DNA of 42,905 nucleotides. Source: Chromera velia. Lineage: Eukaryota > Sar > Chromeraceae. Under the pieces are notes generated by a model. It worked only from the letters and a program-made list of their open reading frames with translations. It made no database searches and was not told the origin of the DNA. The DNA lies in the NCBI GenBank assembly GCA_018398765.1, contig JAHBMJ010000472.1, positions 5,001 to 47,905 of the forward strand, written 5' to 3'. Position numbers and translations under genes: made by a program. This document shows positions 1 through 12,608 of this stretch, one piece after another; within the stretch, counting starts at the first letter, position 1, and each line of letters begins with the position of its first letter.

Positions 1-967
1 GACTGCAGGCGGCAGTGGGGTGCATGGGTCGTTGGAAGCAAAAAAATCAAAAGGAAAGAATGGATCGACGAGGAAGGAGAGGATGAAGTGAACAGATAGA
101 CGGACGGATGGATCAACAAGCAAGGATCGAAGGGCTGCCTGCAGAGCTCTCCTTGTTCGTTCTCTCTCTAGCCAGAAAGAAAGAAAGAAAGCCCAAAAGG
201 AATGCCGCACGAAGAACGAAAGCTCCTCCAAGAAAGGACTGCGACGATGTGATGTTCACATGAATGAAGCCGAGAGAGAGCTCCTGCAGGGGCACGGCAA
301 AGGGCTTCTGACTGACCACTGGACTGGAGGACGCAGGAGTGGTCTTGGCTGTCCTTCATAAATATCTGCAGCAACAAGAAAAACACACAGACAGAAATAA
401 ATAAGTAAATAAATTAAAAATTAAACAAATGAAGAAAGAAAAGAAAAGAAAGAAAGAAAGAAAGAAAGAAAGAACGCAAGCAGCACATGAATCTGGGAAG
501 ATAAAGTGCTGAGAGAACACAGAATAACACACGCTCCTGTAGACATGTTGTCGTTTTGTTCGTCCCTGCTTCGTGCTCTTGTGAGTCTCTCGCCGCTGAA
601 CTATCCCGGTGTACATCTGAATCTCCTTTCCCTTGCGTCCGCCATTCAGATTCCTTTCATTGGTCAATGTGACTCGATCGATGGCCGGATTTCCTTTCAT
701 GCTTTTCCCTTTCATTCTTTTGTCCTTCCTCCTTCACTTCTTCCTACCAATACTCCTTCTTCCTTTCGAGCAACTTTGAGACTTCAAATCACCGACCAAT
801 GTCTGGCTTTCCTATGCAGTGTCTGAAGTTAACTGCATTCTGAGTGGTCTTCTGGATGTTCTGGTTGCCGTGGACTGTGCTGATGCCCAATAGCTTCACA
901 TGCGGATGGTAGGCCGCGAGACATAGGGCGAAGGCATCGTCATGCCCAGGATCTGCAGCATCGATTT

Positions 968-1002
968 TTCACAAACAAAGAAACAAACAAAGAAAGAAAG
1001 AG

Positions 1003-1041
<39 letters not shown>

Positions 1042-1181
1042 AAAAAACAAGAAAAAAAAAAAGCAAGAAACAAAGAAAGAAACAAACAAAGAAAGAAAGA
1101 AAGAAAGGAAGGAAAGAAAGAAGGAAAGAAAGAAAGAAAGAAAAGAAAGAAAAGAAAGAAAGAAAGAAAGAAAGAAAGCGA

Positions 1182-1216
<35 letters not shown>

Positions 1217-1219
1217 CGA

Positions 1220-1259
<40 letters not shown>

Positions 1260-1267
1260 AAAGAAAA
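968..1267. repeat. (GAAA)n microsatellite
   Basis: About 300 bases of near-perfect GAAA repeat on the plus strand, interrupted by GAAAC, AAAAAC and GCGAAA variants. Similar tracts occur in the introns at 24.8, 31.6, 32.8 and 36.4 kb, and as CTTT at 39.8-40.4 kb. Confidence 0.95.
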
Positions 1268-1544
1268 ATAAACCATGAATCGGAATCCTTGCTGAACAGA
1301 GGGAACAAGACGACCCCCAAAAAAAGAATCATGAAGCCAAATTTGAAAAATCGTTTGATTGGTATGCCACTCCTCTTCCTTCCGTACCTGATCGCTTTAA
1401 CATTTATAACACAGACATTCCCTCTTACTACGCAGCAATGAAATCTACTCCTCCGCAGCCTCTCATCAAAGAGCGCACGACAACACAGACTCCCCAGAAA
1501 GACATCAGGTTGTATCCCCATCTCCGACTTCGTCCACCCATCCG

Positions 1545-1545
1545 C

Positions 1546-1580
<35 letters not shown>
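1545..1580. repeat. (CA)n microsatellite
   Basis: A run of about 18 CA dinucleotides starting with CGCACACG. A looser CA-rich and CCCA-rich stretch follows to about 1740. Confidence 0.9.
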
Positions 1581-1583
<3 letters not shown>

Positions 1584-2923
1584 TAAAAGACACGCACGCC
1601 CCACGTACCCACGTACCCACCCCATCCATCCTGTCTCCTTCCACTGGAGCGTGGACATCTGTGCAACCAGCCACACCTACACCCACGCAGACGCATGCAA
1701 CCACCCCGCACCCGCACACATACACAGCCATAGTCACAGAAAACAAACCAGAAATTCGCTATAATGCCACAAACCATGGTCTCAATCACAAACGGAAGCA
1801 GACGCAGCAACCCACCGCAGTCCAACCAGACGTTCTGTCGCATCGAATCCATCGAACAGCCGATCAGTTCAGGGCGCGTTAACGCATAGGCCTGCGTAAC
1901 AATGCTCCACTTCGCTTCGAGGGAGGACCTGGTCACCTAGGGTCGGGGAAAGGGTGCACCGTCACAATGAAGTTATCGGTACTTGATGAGACCATCTGCC
2001 AGAGGTAAGTGGAAACGTCGGATGCCAATTCAGCGTCTATCACAGAGTGACCACTGCCACTGCCTGCCACAGAGAGGCTTTGGTGGCGCGATGTGAGGAC
2101 GATCGATCATCGATCGGTGCACAATGTAGACATATGTAGATGGATAGTGGACAGATGCGGACAGTAGATGACAGCAGATGACAGATATTAATATTAATAG
2201 ATGACAGTAGTTGAATCTCTGTCTCCATTGCCTATCATTGCCTCTCCAAGTAGACGGGTTTTGATTTTTGTGCTTGGCGTGTATCGGCCGGTCCTTCTTT
2301 TTAGTGTCTCTCTGGTCCTTTGTCGGGCCAATGTCGGGCCAGTATGCTTCTGCATGCTTTTCGTATAGCTCGGCAAACATGCATGCATGCGTGCAACATG
2401 CACGGGCCAGTGCGCATGCACCCCTGACAACATCCCACAAGTTCCACGCCACTTTTATAGCGTCCTTTTACGGCGCGCGAAGAGCTATAGGACACCTTTT
2501 TTGGTGCATGTCCGGGGTGACCCCTGATGACGTAAACGAACAAAAAAATCCCGGCGTACGTACGTACGTATCGCATCCCGCTGTCAACAGACTGAAGCCC
2601 CAGACTCGAATCACTCGATCCAGCTCTTCATTCGCTTTTCTCAGTCTTCTGGTTCATTGATCCGTTCGTATGAAGTTGCAGGGAGCAGAAGACAGCCCTG
2701 ATCGGTTGGCATTTTACACAGAAGTTTGGAGTCTGTCGCTCCGACGCAGTTGCAGGCGTGTCGAAAGTTGAATGTCACGCAAACTGGTTTTGATCAGTAG
2801 GCTTTCCCTGCCATCAGTAAAGGCCTTGATGCCGAACCTGCTGCCTCACCTGTAGAAAACAAAGAGAAGAATTTCGTTCGTATTCTTCCCTTATCGATTG
2901 GATCGATCTGTTTCTAGAACACA

Positions 2924-4724
2924 ATGGCGTCCGGAGTGGAGTCAGACCTCCCGGCTATGATCCGATGCAAACAGATCTGGGCTCTGCTTCCTGGAACCCT
3001 TTCCCCCAAACTGAGGGAAATGAAGGAATACAATTCCATGAAGTGCAATCAAGGAGAAGGAGACTCAGAAACCACCCCTGCTGTCCCCCCTCCTCAAGAT
3101 CAACAACACGAGACTCATCAACACCCACACACTGTCGTGAAGGCCCAAGGACATGATGCAATGTCTGCAACGACCACCTGCATCAGATCACCTGTGCTCC
3201 ATGGGTCTCATCATGCGACAACCGCACCGGTAACTTGCCGCATGTCCTCCCAAAGCTTGTATCATGTTTCTGCCCCTCAGTCTTCTTCCTCTTGTAAAAA
3301 TTCCCAACTGACTCTTCCCCCCCCCCGTCTCCTCTGCATGTTCCAATCTCATTCGCTCGCTTTTCGTTCAAACCTGTTGTGTTCTTTCTGCTGCTTCATT
3401 CCACCTTTTCTTTGATTTCCTATGCTTGCAGCACGCATCTCCTCCTTCTAGTTGTGGAGGATCCCCCTCGTTGATCACTCTACAACAGCAGCAGCAGCAG
3501 GCCCCCCAAGACCAGCCAGCAGCTGGCACCCCAATTCTCTCCCCAAAAGAAGCCAAAGAGGAAGGAGCGGATTCGGGGGAACAGCCTGAGAGCGTTCTTG
3601 CAACTCCTGAAGGCTTTGTGCCTCTGAGAAGGTTTGCAGACCTATTCGGACCCCGAGAGTCCGACTCTCCCCTCCCCAGCCCCCCCACTCTGACCATCTT
3701 CCGGCCCCGAGCAACCATGCGACCGGTGCTGCCGATGCTCTCGGTCGACGACGAAGAGAACGAAGAGGTCCCCTCTTCTTCTGCCTCTTTTGCCTCTGCC
3801 TCCTCCAACTCCTGTCTGAACCGGCAGCATCAGCAGATGAGTGCCTTGACATGCAGATCCAATCCACGCCTGGCGGCCCATGTGGGGGGGCGGGGGGAGG
3901 CGTCTGGAGCCTGTGGAAGGACGAAGAAGGGGGGTAGCAGCAGCCACGTCCGATGCAGGGCGACGCGAAGGACGCTGCTTGAGAACGCTGGTGAAGGCTT
4001 CGTGCGGGGGGGGGGGGGGGGCACGGCTTTTCTCCACGACCTGGCGGCTGTCAGGTGCGGGGATGGGGGACACAGGGATAAAGGTCGCAGCTGGACGATG
4101 CAGTTCGGGTCCAGGCTTCCGACAGACGAACACCCTAGCCTCTCTCCGGCACCTGCTGGGGACAGAAGTGGTGATGCCAGAGTGCCGGTCGGGGGTGGGG
4201 GGGGGCAGCGACAGCCAAATTGTATCGCTACAGGTACAGGCTGTCGGGGAAAGATCCAAGAGAAGCTTGGGAGGGTCCAGTCGCTTCCGGACATTCTGGA
4301 GGCTGTTTCAGGAAAGGGGTGTAGTCTGAACTCTCCCTGTTGCCGCCTGGATAGTTCGAACTTCTCTCGTCCCTCTCCGTGTGCTTCGGTTGCGCGTGAA
4401 GGGGAAAGAGCGGAAAGGGACGGCAGAAAGGAAAAAGAGGATGGTGGAGGGAAAGAGAAGAGAGATACGCAGGTTTGTGAAAAGAGTGGTGTAGAGAAAG
4501 CACCAATCCGTTCCGTTCATACAAGTGGCAAGGCACAGGGTGTCTCCACCAGAGTTGTATCCTCCCTGACTGCCTGTGTATCGTCTACGTTGCCGCTAGG
4601 GCCACCGTCTCCGTCTCCTGGGCGGGTCCCGGCGTTCGGGTGCTCTGATATCTCTCCCCCGGCAGGGGACCCCGGGGGAATGTTGCCGTGTCCGCCTCCG
4701 TTCGCGGAGGGAAGGAAGAAGTGA
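2924..4724 (+). CDS. Hypothetical low-complexity protein, uncertain two-exon model
   Basis: I do not recognise this protein. A start codon at 2924 (ACAATGGCG) opens a frame that runs to 3415. A pyrimidine-rich stretch ending in TGCAG at 3431 would be a good 3' splice site, and from 3432 a frame stays open to a TGA at 4724, about 430 codons. In-phase donors are possible in the first part, for example GTAACT after codon 101 (near 3230), but I cannot choose among them. The second part starts with a polyglutamine run encoded by CAG repeats, followed by Pro/Ser-rich, acidic and Gly-rich segments. No domain or membrane segment is visible. A run of 16 G at 4006-4021 makes the frame sensitive to sequencing error. 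Other frames are also open for 100-200 codons here, as expected in GC-rich DNA, so the call rests mainly on ORF length and the splice-like junction. Confidence 0.4.
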
Positions 4725-5795
4725 TTGATGCACCCTTCTCGGGGGGTAGCAGGGGGACCTGACGGAAAGAGGAAAGAGAACTCGGCGGGGGGTTGAGAGG
4801 GGGAAAGGAAGGAAAGAATGGGCAAGAGGAAAGAAGGTCGTGCGTTCTCCATTTTTTCTCTTTTGGAGGGAATGAAAGAGGGAGCCCAGTAACGTATCTT
4901 CTCTTTCCTGCTTTCTTATGGTTTAGACTCTGAATTGAACTCTTGAAGAAAAAAGAGACTTCGTCTCGGCTCTGTCTGCATCTTTACTTCTCTCTTTCTC
5001 TCTCTTTTTCGGTCTTTGCTTTGTGGCTTCAGTCAGTCGGTCGGTCGGTTGGTTGACTTTCGATCGGACACGGACACAGAAGTGCTTGCGTTCGTGCAGA
5101 CATCTACTCTTGCAGGGTGGACCGCTGTTCTGAAAGTCATTCAACGTCCGAGCCTGCAGGGAGGGAGAGGGGAAAGATAGACAGACAGACAGACAGACAG
5201 ACAGGGAAGGAAGGGGGAAAGAATGCCGAGATAGAAACCCAAAGAAAAAGGGGGGAAGGAAAACAGGGACCAGGAGAAAGGATGGAAGGTGGGCGATCGA
5301 GGAAGATGTTGAGATGCTTCTCTCGCACGCTTTCATGTCCTCGCCTCCCCTCCTTTCGTCCTCTCGTGAATGGCGGAAAGAAAGGATAGAGAGGGGAGGA
5401 GGGGAAGGGGAAGGTGTGAAAGAAGAGAGGGCAAACAGGTTACGGAGCGGAGGCGATTTTAAGGTTTTATTTGTGCGGAGGGGAGGGCATATGGGGAGAC
5501 GAACAAAGGGCATGCATGACCGACGGAGTGTCAAATCGCCCTAATGAATGAATGAGTGAATATGCAAAGGTTGAACGAACTGGAATGCATGCATAGAAAA
5601 AGGGTTCAAGCCATTCCTTCCTTCCTTGGTTTTGTCCTCAGAAGTCGTCCGTCTGTCTCGATCGTCGTCGTCAACTCATAGCTGCTTGTCGGTTTCCGTG
5701 TCTGTCTGTTGGGCTGGAGTGAAGATGCGTGAATTCGAAAGAAATGCGTTCTTTCTCCAATGTTCGTGCATTCTGGATGCAAGCATTCCGTGTCC

Positions 5796-5835
<40 letters not shown>

Positions 5836-5840
5836 GTATT
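5796..5840. repeat. (GT)n / (GTAT)n compound microsatellite
   Basis: About ten GT units are followed by GTAT tetramers on the plus strand. Confidence 0.9.
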
Positions 5841-7011
5841 CTGCTTGAAGGTGGACGTACACTGTGGGACGGACGGAGGCAGAGGCAGGCAGGGAAGAGG
5901 CAGAGGCAGGCAGGGAAGGAGGGAGTGGATGGGCAATCAGTCTTCTGAAATTAATCTCTGAAGCCTTTTCCTCTCTCTCCTTTCCTCTGCGAAGTTCTTC
6001 TCTTCTTGTACCATTAATATACTGACTTACTCGCTCACTGACTGACTGACAGACTGGGGGCTTCTCAGTTGCTACCTCCCATGCCCTGTCTTCCACTGTC
6101 AGCTCGGCCCCTCGGCCGCAAGGGACAGACAGACATGATGCCTCCCTGCGTGCAGGCAGACAAAGAACAAGAGGCAGCGACGCAGACAGTCAGGTGGAAA
6201 GAAAAAGGGGGGAGGGAAGTGGGGGGAAACGAATGGATGATGTGCGATGATCTTACCCGGCAGGCAGAGAGATTAGAGGATTAAATGGAAGTCACCTTCG
6301 TGTACTCTTTGCCGTGTTTCCTCTTCGCACTTTGCAAAGGTGATGCCGGCAAGATGCAGGCAGGTACAACCTCCCTTTTCTCGATCTCTCTATCTCTCTC
6401 TGACTGCATGTGTGTTTGTCTCATGCATCTATGCATCTTTTCGTTTTCTTCCTTCCTGCTTGCCGGCGGTGCGAATCGATCGATGGACATTCATTCGATC
6501 TGTCATGAACATTATTTGTCTGGCTGGCTGGCTGCCTGTTTACCCATTGTCGTCGCACGTTCGTCTGTCTCCCCCCTCTTTCTTCCTTCCTTCCTCTCTT
6601 CCTTCCTTCCTGTCTTTCTTTCTTTTGTCGTCCTTTCCCCCCCTCCGCTCGTTCCTTCCTGTTCCTGTCGTCCTTCCGCCCCCCACTCCTTCCCGTCCTC
6701 CTTGCTTCTTCAAACGATCGAGAGAGAGCTGTGATGATGATGCAGAAATAGAAGAAAACAAAAATAAATGCAGAAATAGAAGAAAACAAAAATAAATGCC
6801 CCCATGCACCCGTTGTGCAGTCGATCGAGCTGAACTCTGCGTAGCATTTGCATGATTCTCTGCCTGCCCTGCATGCCTCCTGGCCGGCTGGTATTTTGTT
6901 TGGAGATGTCGGTCCAAGATGAGGGGAGGGAGGCGTTGCTTGGGGGGACTTCATGCATAAGTCATCGAGAAAGAAAGAGAGAAAGCGGCCAAGCAGAACA
7001 GGAAAGGAAGT

Positions 7012-7013
<2 letters not shown>

Positions 7014-7044
<31 letters not shown>
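7014..7044. repeat. (GA)n microsatellite
   Basis: About 15 uninterrupted GA units. Confidence 0.9.
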
Positions 7045-7049
<5 letters not shown>

Positions 7050-9735
7050 AGGGAGACCGGGCACGTTCGCTTTGTTTGAATTGCCTGCCTGTCGACCCTC
7101 TCTCTTCTGATTCCTTTCTTTTTTTCTACGAAGGATGGATGTGATGGATCCAATATTGAGGCATCTGCAGACGTACCTTTAATTGTCAGTGCACTCTCTC
7201 ATTCCTTTGTGCACAATGCCAACGTGCGGGTGCGAGGGGGTGAGCGAGTAAGTGAGTGAGTGAGCACTGCTCCAGTAATGTCGACATAAGAATTGATTGA
7301 TTGATTGGTTTGTGTTTCGAGTGTCCACTCACTTGCTCGAATCGAAAAGGTCTCGCTCACTTCGGCATGCAGATTCTTGTGACGAGCCTTGCAAGCATGG
7401 TTAATTTGACTGACAGGTTCCCTATTTGTTTGAATTCACTAAGTTTTCTTCCAAATTTTCCCTTTGGGTGGAATGTTTTGTTGGGTGCATCTTTCTGCCT
7501 TTATAGGCATCATTGTTGTCTTCTTCTTTTCTCAAGCAGTTCCGACTGTTCGGATCGGGTACTGGGTGGTTGAGCAATCCAGCCCGTCACAGGATGACTT
7601 GCAGTCGGACGCTTTGTTTGCATCCTGACAAGTTGACTTTTTCTTCGTTTTCGTTTATGTGTCTCTGTCATGTGCGCGTGTCGCCGGATCGAGCCGCTAG
7701 CTGCTGCCTCAAATTGTTCATTTGTCCCTTTTGTTGGATTGACCGGTCGACTACTGATGGCTAAGAGGAACTTTCAGGCGAAAGGACGATTTGTTTACTC
7801 TGTCTGCCTGTCTCCATGCGCGGAAGCCCCCCTTCCCCCCTTCCCGTTGGTCTCCTTCTTTGGCTGTCCGATGAATCGTCGGACTCCTTCTTTTACATGG
7901 ATGTATAGCGCGGGAGGCGACTGTCTTCCTCCTGCTTTGTTAATCTGCAATGCAGATCGACGTTTTCGTTTTTTTCGTTCTTTTTTGTTCTTTTTCGAGT
8001 TATCTTTTCAAGAGTCAAACGCGGAAACAAGGAGCTCAGCAAAGAAAGAAAACTTGACTCGCGTAGCATGGGTCGTGCGTAATCCCGTCTTTTTTCTCAG
8101 GAAAGCAACGTAGAAAAGGTTAGCCAGCTTCCTACCCACCCGCGATCTGCTTTGACTCGCGGACAGAGATGCACACGCTGGGGCAAATGCCTGCTCGTGT
8201 ACCGGAAGAAGGATTGGAACACCTGCAGAAGCTATCAAAAGCAGAAAAAGGACAAAGACAAAAGTGGCGCATTCGCAGACAGGGAAGGAACCCTCACACA
8301 CCCACTTGCTCGCTGGCTGGTGCCGAGCGATGCCTGAGTGGAGGAAAGAAAGTCGGTGTACAGTCAGGCAAAGTTGAAGGTTAAAGGAAAGGTTAATTTT
8401 CTTGTATTAGGTTTCCTTATTTGTGCTTCTGTGTAACTTCAGAGATTTAATTTGCCACAGAACTAAATGGTCTTCTTCCGTTTGTTCATTTTTCTCTTCC
8501 CTCACAAAGTCTTTTGCATTGATTTGTATGTCTTCACTGAATTCCTGTCGTGATGTTTGTACAGGAAGGAATCAGAGACGCACCCAGTTGCGGTGGTTTG
8601 CGTTTTGGTGAGAAAGAATGTGGAAACGCTAAATTCTTTTCTAAATAATTACAATCAGAATGAGAATTGAGGTCGTGAACCCCGGATTTTTTTTTTTCAG
8701 AAGAGAGTGGGGAAGGCAACGGGGTGAGGTGGCAGATGCTGCTTGATAGATAGAGAAGGTAGGGGGCCTGAAACTCAAGAGGGCCTGGCTATCCATCCTC
8801 CTGTCCATTTTTTCCTTCCTTTTCTTGAGGTCCTGCTGATTCGTCAATGCGGCCCTGTAGTTGAGGTCAAGCAGCCCTGTCCGTCCTCCATCCTCCTTTT
8901 TTTCCCCCTTCGTTTTTTGTCCTTCCCTTCCTTCAGTCAGTCAGTCAGTCTTCTTTCAGCTGAGTGAGTGAGGGGGGAGAGTACAGCACACACGAAGAAG
9001 CGTGCAAACGGCAGGCGGGTACTTACCCAAGTACATTTGCTGTAACAAACTAAGGTTCAGAATTCCTGCCCCCCACATTTCCCTGTTCAGTGACTCAGAT
9101 AGAAACAGAGGAGACGGGAGAAAAGAGGACTTTCTTTGAGTCCTTTGTCTGCCCCTTCCCTTCCTTCTTTCTGCTCCCCTGCTTCTCTCTCCTCGTGTCC
9201 TTCCTCCCTCCCGTTTCGTCTTGGAAGGCTTCTGTGCTGCTTGTTAAGTGATGGAGGTCCCTGTCTCCTCTCTGTCCCTTTTCGTCTGACTCGTTTATCC
9301 GTCGATCCCTCCATCTCTCTCTCTTTGGGCGAAGTGTGCGTGTGTGCGTGCTGAGGAAGTCATTCATCTGTCTGTCTGTCTGTCTGGCTGTCTTCTCTCC
9401 GCTTCTCTCTCGCCAGGAGCAGGCGGGGAGCATGCCCGTCTGATGCCTTGACAGGTCGAAAGGGAAGGGATGGGTGGGTTTCGTGTCTTTTTCATTCATG
9501 CCATGTGAATCTTTACCGGCATTCCAAGCTTCATTGATGCGTCCAGAAGAATTGTTACTTCTTTCGTCTGCTGGCTGAAGGGGAATGTCTTCGCGGGCTT
9601 TTCTTTCAGGCTGTTTCTCCCTGCCTGCAGAAAGGGCAGGAGAGAGAAGGAGTTTCTATCTATCCAGAAGTGGAGGGAGGGAATATAGGGGACCGCTTTA
9701 TGAGCAAATTGCTGACCAAATTCGATCTCTCTCTC

Positions 9736-9793
9736 TGTGTATGTGTACGTGTACGTGTACGTGTACGTGTACGTGTGTGTGTGTGTGTGTGTC

Positions 9794-9824
<31 letters not shown>
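9736..9824. repeat. (GTGTAC)n / (GT)n compound microsatellite
   Basis: Five GTACGT-type hexamers lead into two GT runs split by GTCACT. The open frames across it (Val/Cys or Thr/His repeats) are repeat artefacts. Confidence 0.9.
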
Positions 9825-9826
<2 letters not shown>

Positions 9827-12608
9827 ACAGACAGGTTTCAAGGGAGGTACGGAGAGGGAAGAGGGGACTGAGAAAGGAGAAAAAAAAGAGACGCGTCCTA
9901 GTGGCATTCGCAAAGGAATTGAACGGGGAGAACGGGAAGAAAGAACAAGGGGGGGGCTGCGTCTCTGTCGATCGATCTGCCCGCTCTTTCTTTACCTTTT
10001 TTTCTTTCCTTCCTTCCAGCTGTCCTGTAAAACATTCAGCTCCTCGGGAAGTGTACCACCACCCTCTGGTTGCAATGACCATTTGTGACTAGTCAGCTTG
10101 GTCCACTTTTGTTTTTCGGTGCTGTGCTGTGCGCACTCTCTGCATAGAGAAACACAGACAGAAGAGGGAGAGAGAGCCCGGCCTCGTCAACGGAGCCGGT
10201 GTCTTTGTCGTGCACAGCCATGTGACGCTGGAGGATCTCAAAGAAAGAGAGGGAGAAGGGGGAAAGGGTACAAGGGACTGGATTGTTGGAGAGAGTACGA
10301 AGGGGTGCGATGATGCGATGGGATGGTAAATCGAATTACGTGACCTGCAGTGGGTGTGGGTGGGGCTTCGAAGCAGAGACATGCATAGCATGGCATCAAT
10401 CCAGACGATTGATGTCTCAATTTTCGTTTGCGTTTGTAGGAAAGGACTCTTGACTAAATGGCCAACTGGAATGAATGTCATTCTCGGCTTCTTGCGGGCG
10501 TCCGGCGTTTATTCGCTGGAATGCTTGGACTGCCATGCAAGGTGATTTGTTCTTTTCTTCTTTGTCGCGGCCCAAATTCGAGACCGGCTGATGAGCTGGA
10601 AGCCAGACAGAACACACACGTATTCCACCACACACACACACACACAGAGAGAGAGAGGGAGAGAGAGAGGCAGAGAGACGGAAGGAAACAAAGAATTAAG
10701 AAGACGACATGCAGGTGCCTGTCGACCAGGAGGGGGCCTGCACTGTATGCATGTAGATTCATGCATGCGGGCTTCCTCTGTTCGCCAAACTTAATTGCCT
10801 TTGATTCTCTGTTGTGACTAGTAATCGACACGGAAAAAAAGAGCGCTTCTAAGCGCGCGTGAGTGAGTCGAAAAGGAAGCAAAGGGGGGGAAAGGGAAGG
10901 GACGGGAAGGTGGCTTGAGAGCGTCCGAAATTAAGACAGACGTACGGATGGGTAAGTGTCTGCATCCCTCGTGAAGCATGTGTGGGACGGACATGCATCC
11001 GTTTCATTGCAATTGATTGCCTCCTTGCATTAAGAATGTTGTAATGCAGGTCCCACACATAAGGCTGGGCCTCCAACTGAAGTTTCGACAAAACATAACG
11101 GAATGAACAATCAATGAATGAATTGATGAATGAATTGATAAGTAAAGGAATGGGTGGGCCAAGGAATGACGAATTCAACTTTATGGGTCTCTCTGAGCTC
11201 GGACCGCGGCTGCCGATTCAGTGACCGTCTTGATTCCGAGATCATAAAAATTCTTCTCTCCTTCTTCTGTCTGTCCCTTGATTGTCTTCGATGGTAATAT
11301 ATCTTTCCCGACATGCATGTTCCATGTCGGATCGATTGTCGATCGAAGTGCCGCGAAAAGGCACGCGTTGAACTCAGTGAACTGCAGCTTAGACTGCGGC
11401 GAATCACCTTTAATACATATGATAATGCATAGCCTTGGGGATGGCTAGGGGGATGGCCATCTAATTAAATGACCGTGGCACACCCGCCATAGAGCGAGGC
11501 TCAGCAAGCTAGGGCGAGCCTGCATTGATCCGAATTCGATCGATCCCGTAGTAATCAGCATACATCGTGCGTCTGTGTCTAGGTTTGTGTATGTGTATAT
11601 AACTAGGTATATAAAATAGGATAGGATATAAAGAATGAAGCTGCTATTTATATATTAATTACTATTAGTAGGTGGATTATACCGTAAATTACTAGTATAC
11701 AGTGCAAAGTCTGTAGCAGAGCTAGGGAGCAGAGAGTAGCGGGGTAAATTTATTGTGTCAATCAGTTTTTACAAACTGTTTACTAAGTTTTTAGATAGTA
11801 TATTTTTTATTTAGTAGTACTTAAAACCTCGTTTAAAACATTATTGGGCTATACTGATTGATCGATATATACCTCAAGACAAACCTAGGGCTCAGGGCCA
11901 GGCTAGGGACAACCTCTATAAGACAAAACGGCAACAGTGCTTTAGGGCACCACTAAATTACTTATCACTAATCACTTAATACAAATTCAAATAACTATAA
12001 TAATATTATAACTTAAATAGTATAGCTTTCAAACCTTCCTGAACCTAAGTGCCACTTGAAAACAAATAAAATAAAATCAAGATAATCTCCATCTGCAGTA
12101 TCGTTTTTTAAGAGACCGTCCATCCTTGCGGCGTAGAAGGTCAAGACACCGTCCAGATATGCGGCTTTGGCTTTCAAGACACCGTAAATTATACGGTAAA
12201 TGATCCGCGCCTGCGGCACGGACTTTCAAGCTTATCCCAAAATACGGCTTAAACTTTCAAGTGGTAGTTAGGTTCAGGGAGGTCAGCTTTCAAATCTAGT
12301 TTCAAAATCAAGATATCTCTGAATTTAATCAATCATCTAATAATTGATTCTAATTAAGATTGACCTTAAAAACGATTTTAAGTCTTAAACTTCATTATGT
12401 AGATGAATCATCATGCATTTTACTAGGCATTTTATAATAAATCAAGACTAGAATTCAAGATAAAAATTGAAATCAATATGTGCAGAAGCGTTTATCTAAA
12501 CATTGTATCGCTATGATGATGATGAGGTGACTTAACCCGCCAGCCATCGTGTCCCAATGGCAAAGGGCAGTCTGTGAGCATTCATGTCATATTGCAAAGC
12601 TATATGTG
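9825..12608. other. Intergenic DNA turning AT-rich before the P5B 3' end
   Basis: The first part (to about 11.4 kb) is mixed-complexity DNA with a CA/GA repeat at 10628-10676 and no recognisable gene. From about 11.4 kb the DNA becomes AT-rich and loses nearly all microsatellites. It contains an element with inverted ends (12022-12292). The last part is the 3' flank of the P5B gene, whose stop codon is at 12609. Confidence 0.5.
12022..12292. mobile_element. Short element with terminal inverted repeats (MITE-like)
   Basis: The left end (about 12033-12062) and the right end (about 12253-12282) are inverted copies of a roughly 30-base sequence with about four mismatches. Both contain the core TTAGGTTCAGG(G/A)AGG, read forward on the right arm. 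The roughly 190-base interior has no coding capacity but repeats the phrase CAAGACACCGT. Size, AT-rich setting and lack of an ORF suggest a non-autonomous DNA element. A partial third copy of the core is at 29770-29792. I cannot identify a target-site duplication with certainty. Confidence 0.55.

Larger units (their letters stand above)
1..2923. other. Repeat-rich region without a supported gene
   Basis: I see no coding region I can support here. The longest open frames lie inside the GAAA and CA microsatellites and encode only Lys/Glu/Arg or Phe/Ser/Leu runs. The stretch from about 2000 to 2900 is mixed-complexity DNA with short palindromes such as GATCGATCATCGATCG near 2100 and repeated CATGCATGC near 2380. 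It could hold introns or untranslated sequence of a neighbouring gene, but nothing shows that directly. Confidence 0.5.
4725..9400. other. Repeat-rich region without a supported gene
   Basis: No open frame here shows a recognisable family. The DNA holds short (GACA)n near 5180, GT/GTAT repeats near 5800, CTTC-rich tracts at 6560-6690 and a GA run near 7015. Arrays of GTCA/GTCG occur at 5034-5050, 6035-6052 (minus strand) and 8936-8951. In the supported genes such arrays directly follow 5' splice sites, so these may mark ends of unrecognised exons. That is inference. Confidence 0.4.

Noticed and set aside
942-1271. Open frames of more than 100 codons on both strands across the GAAA tract
   Set aside because: They encode only Lys/Glu/Arg or Phe/Leu/Ser runs produced by the microsatellite.
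3475-4294. Minus-strand frames of 130-205 codons opposite the tentative gene
   Set aside because: They are shadows in GC-rich DNA, shorter than the plus-strand frame and rich in Pro runs antisense to Gly codons.
7301-8113. Plus-strand open frames of 90-147 codons
   Set aside because: No domain, no consistent splice pattern and no composition bias separates them from chance frames.
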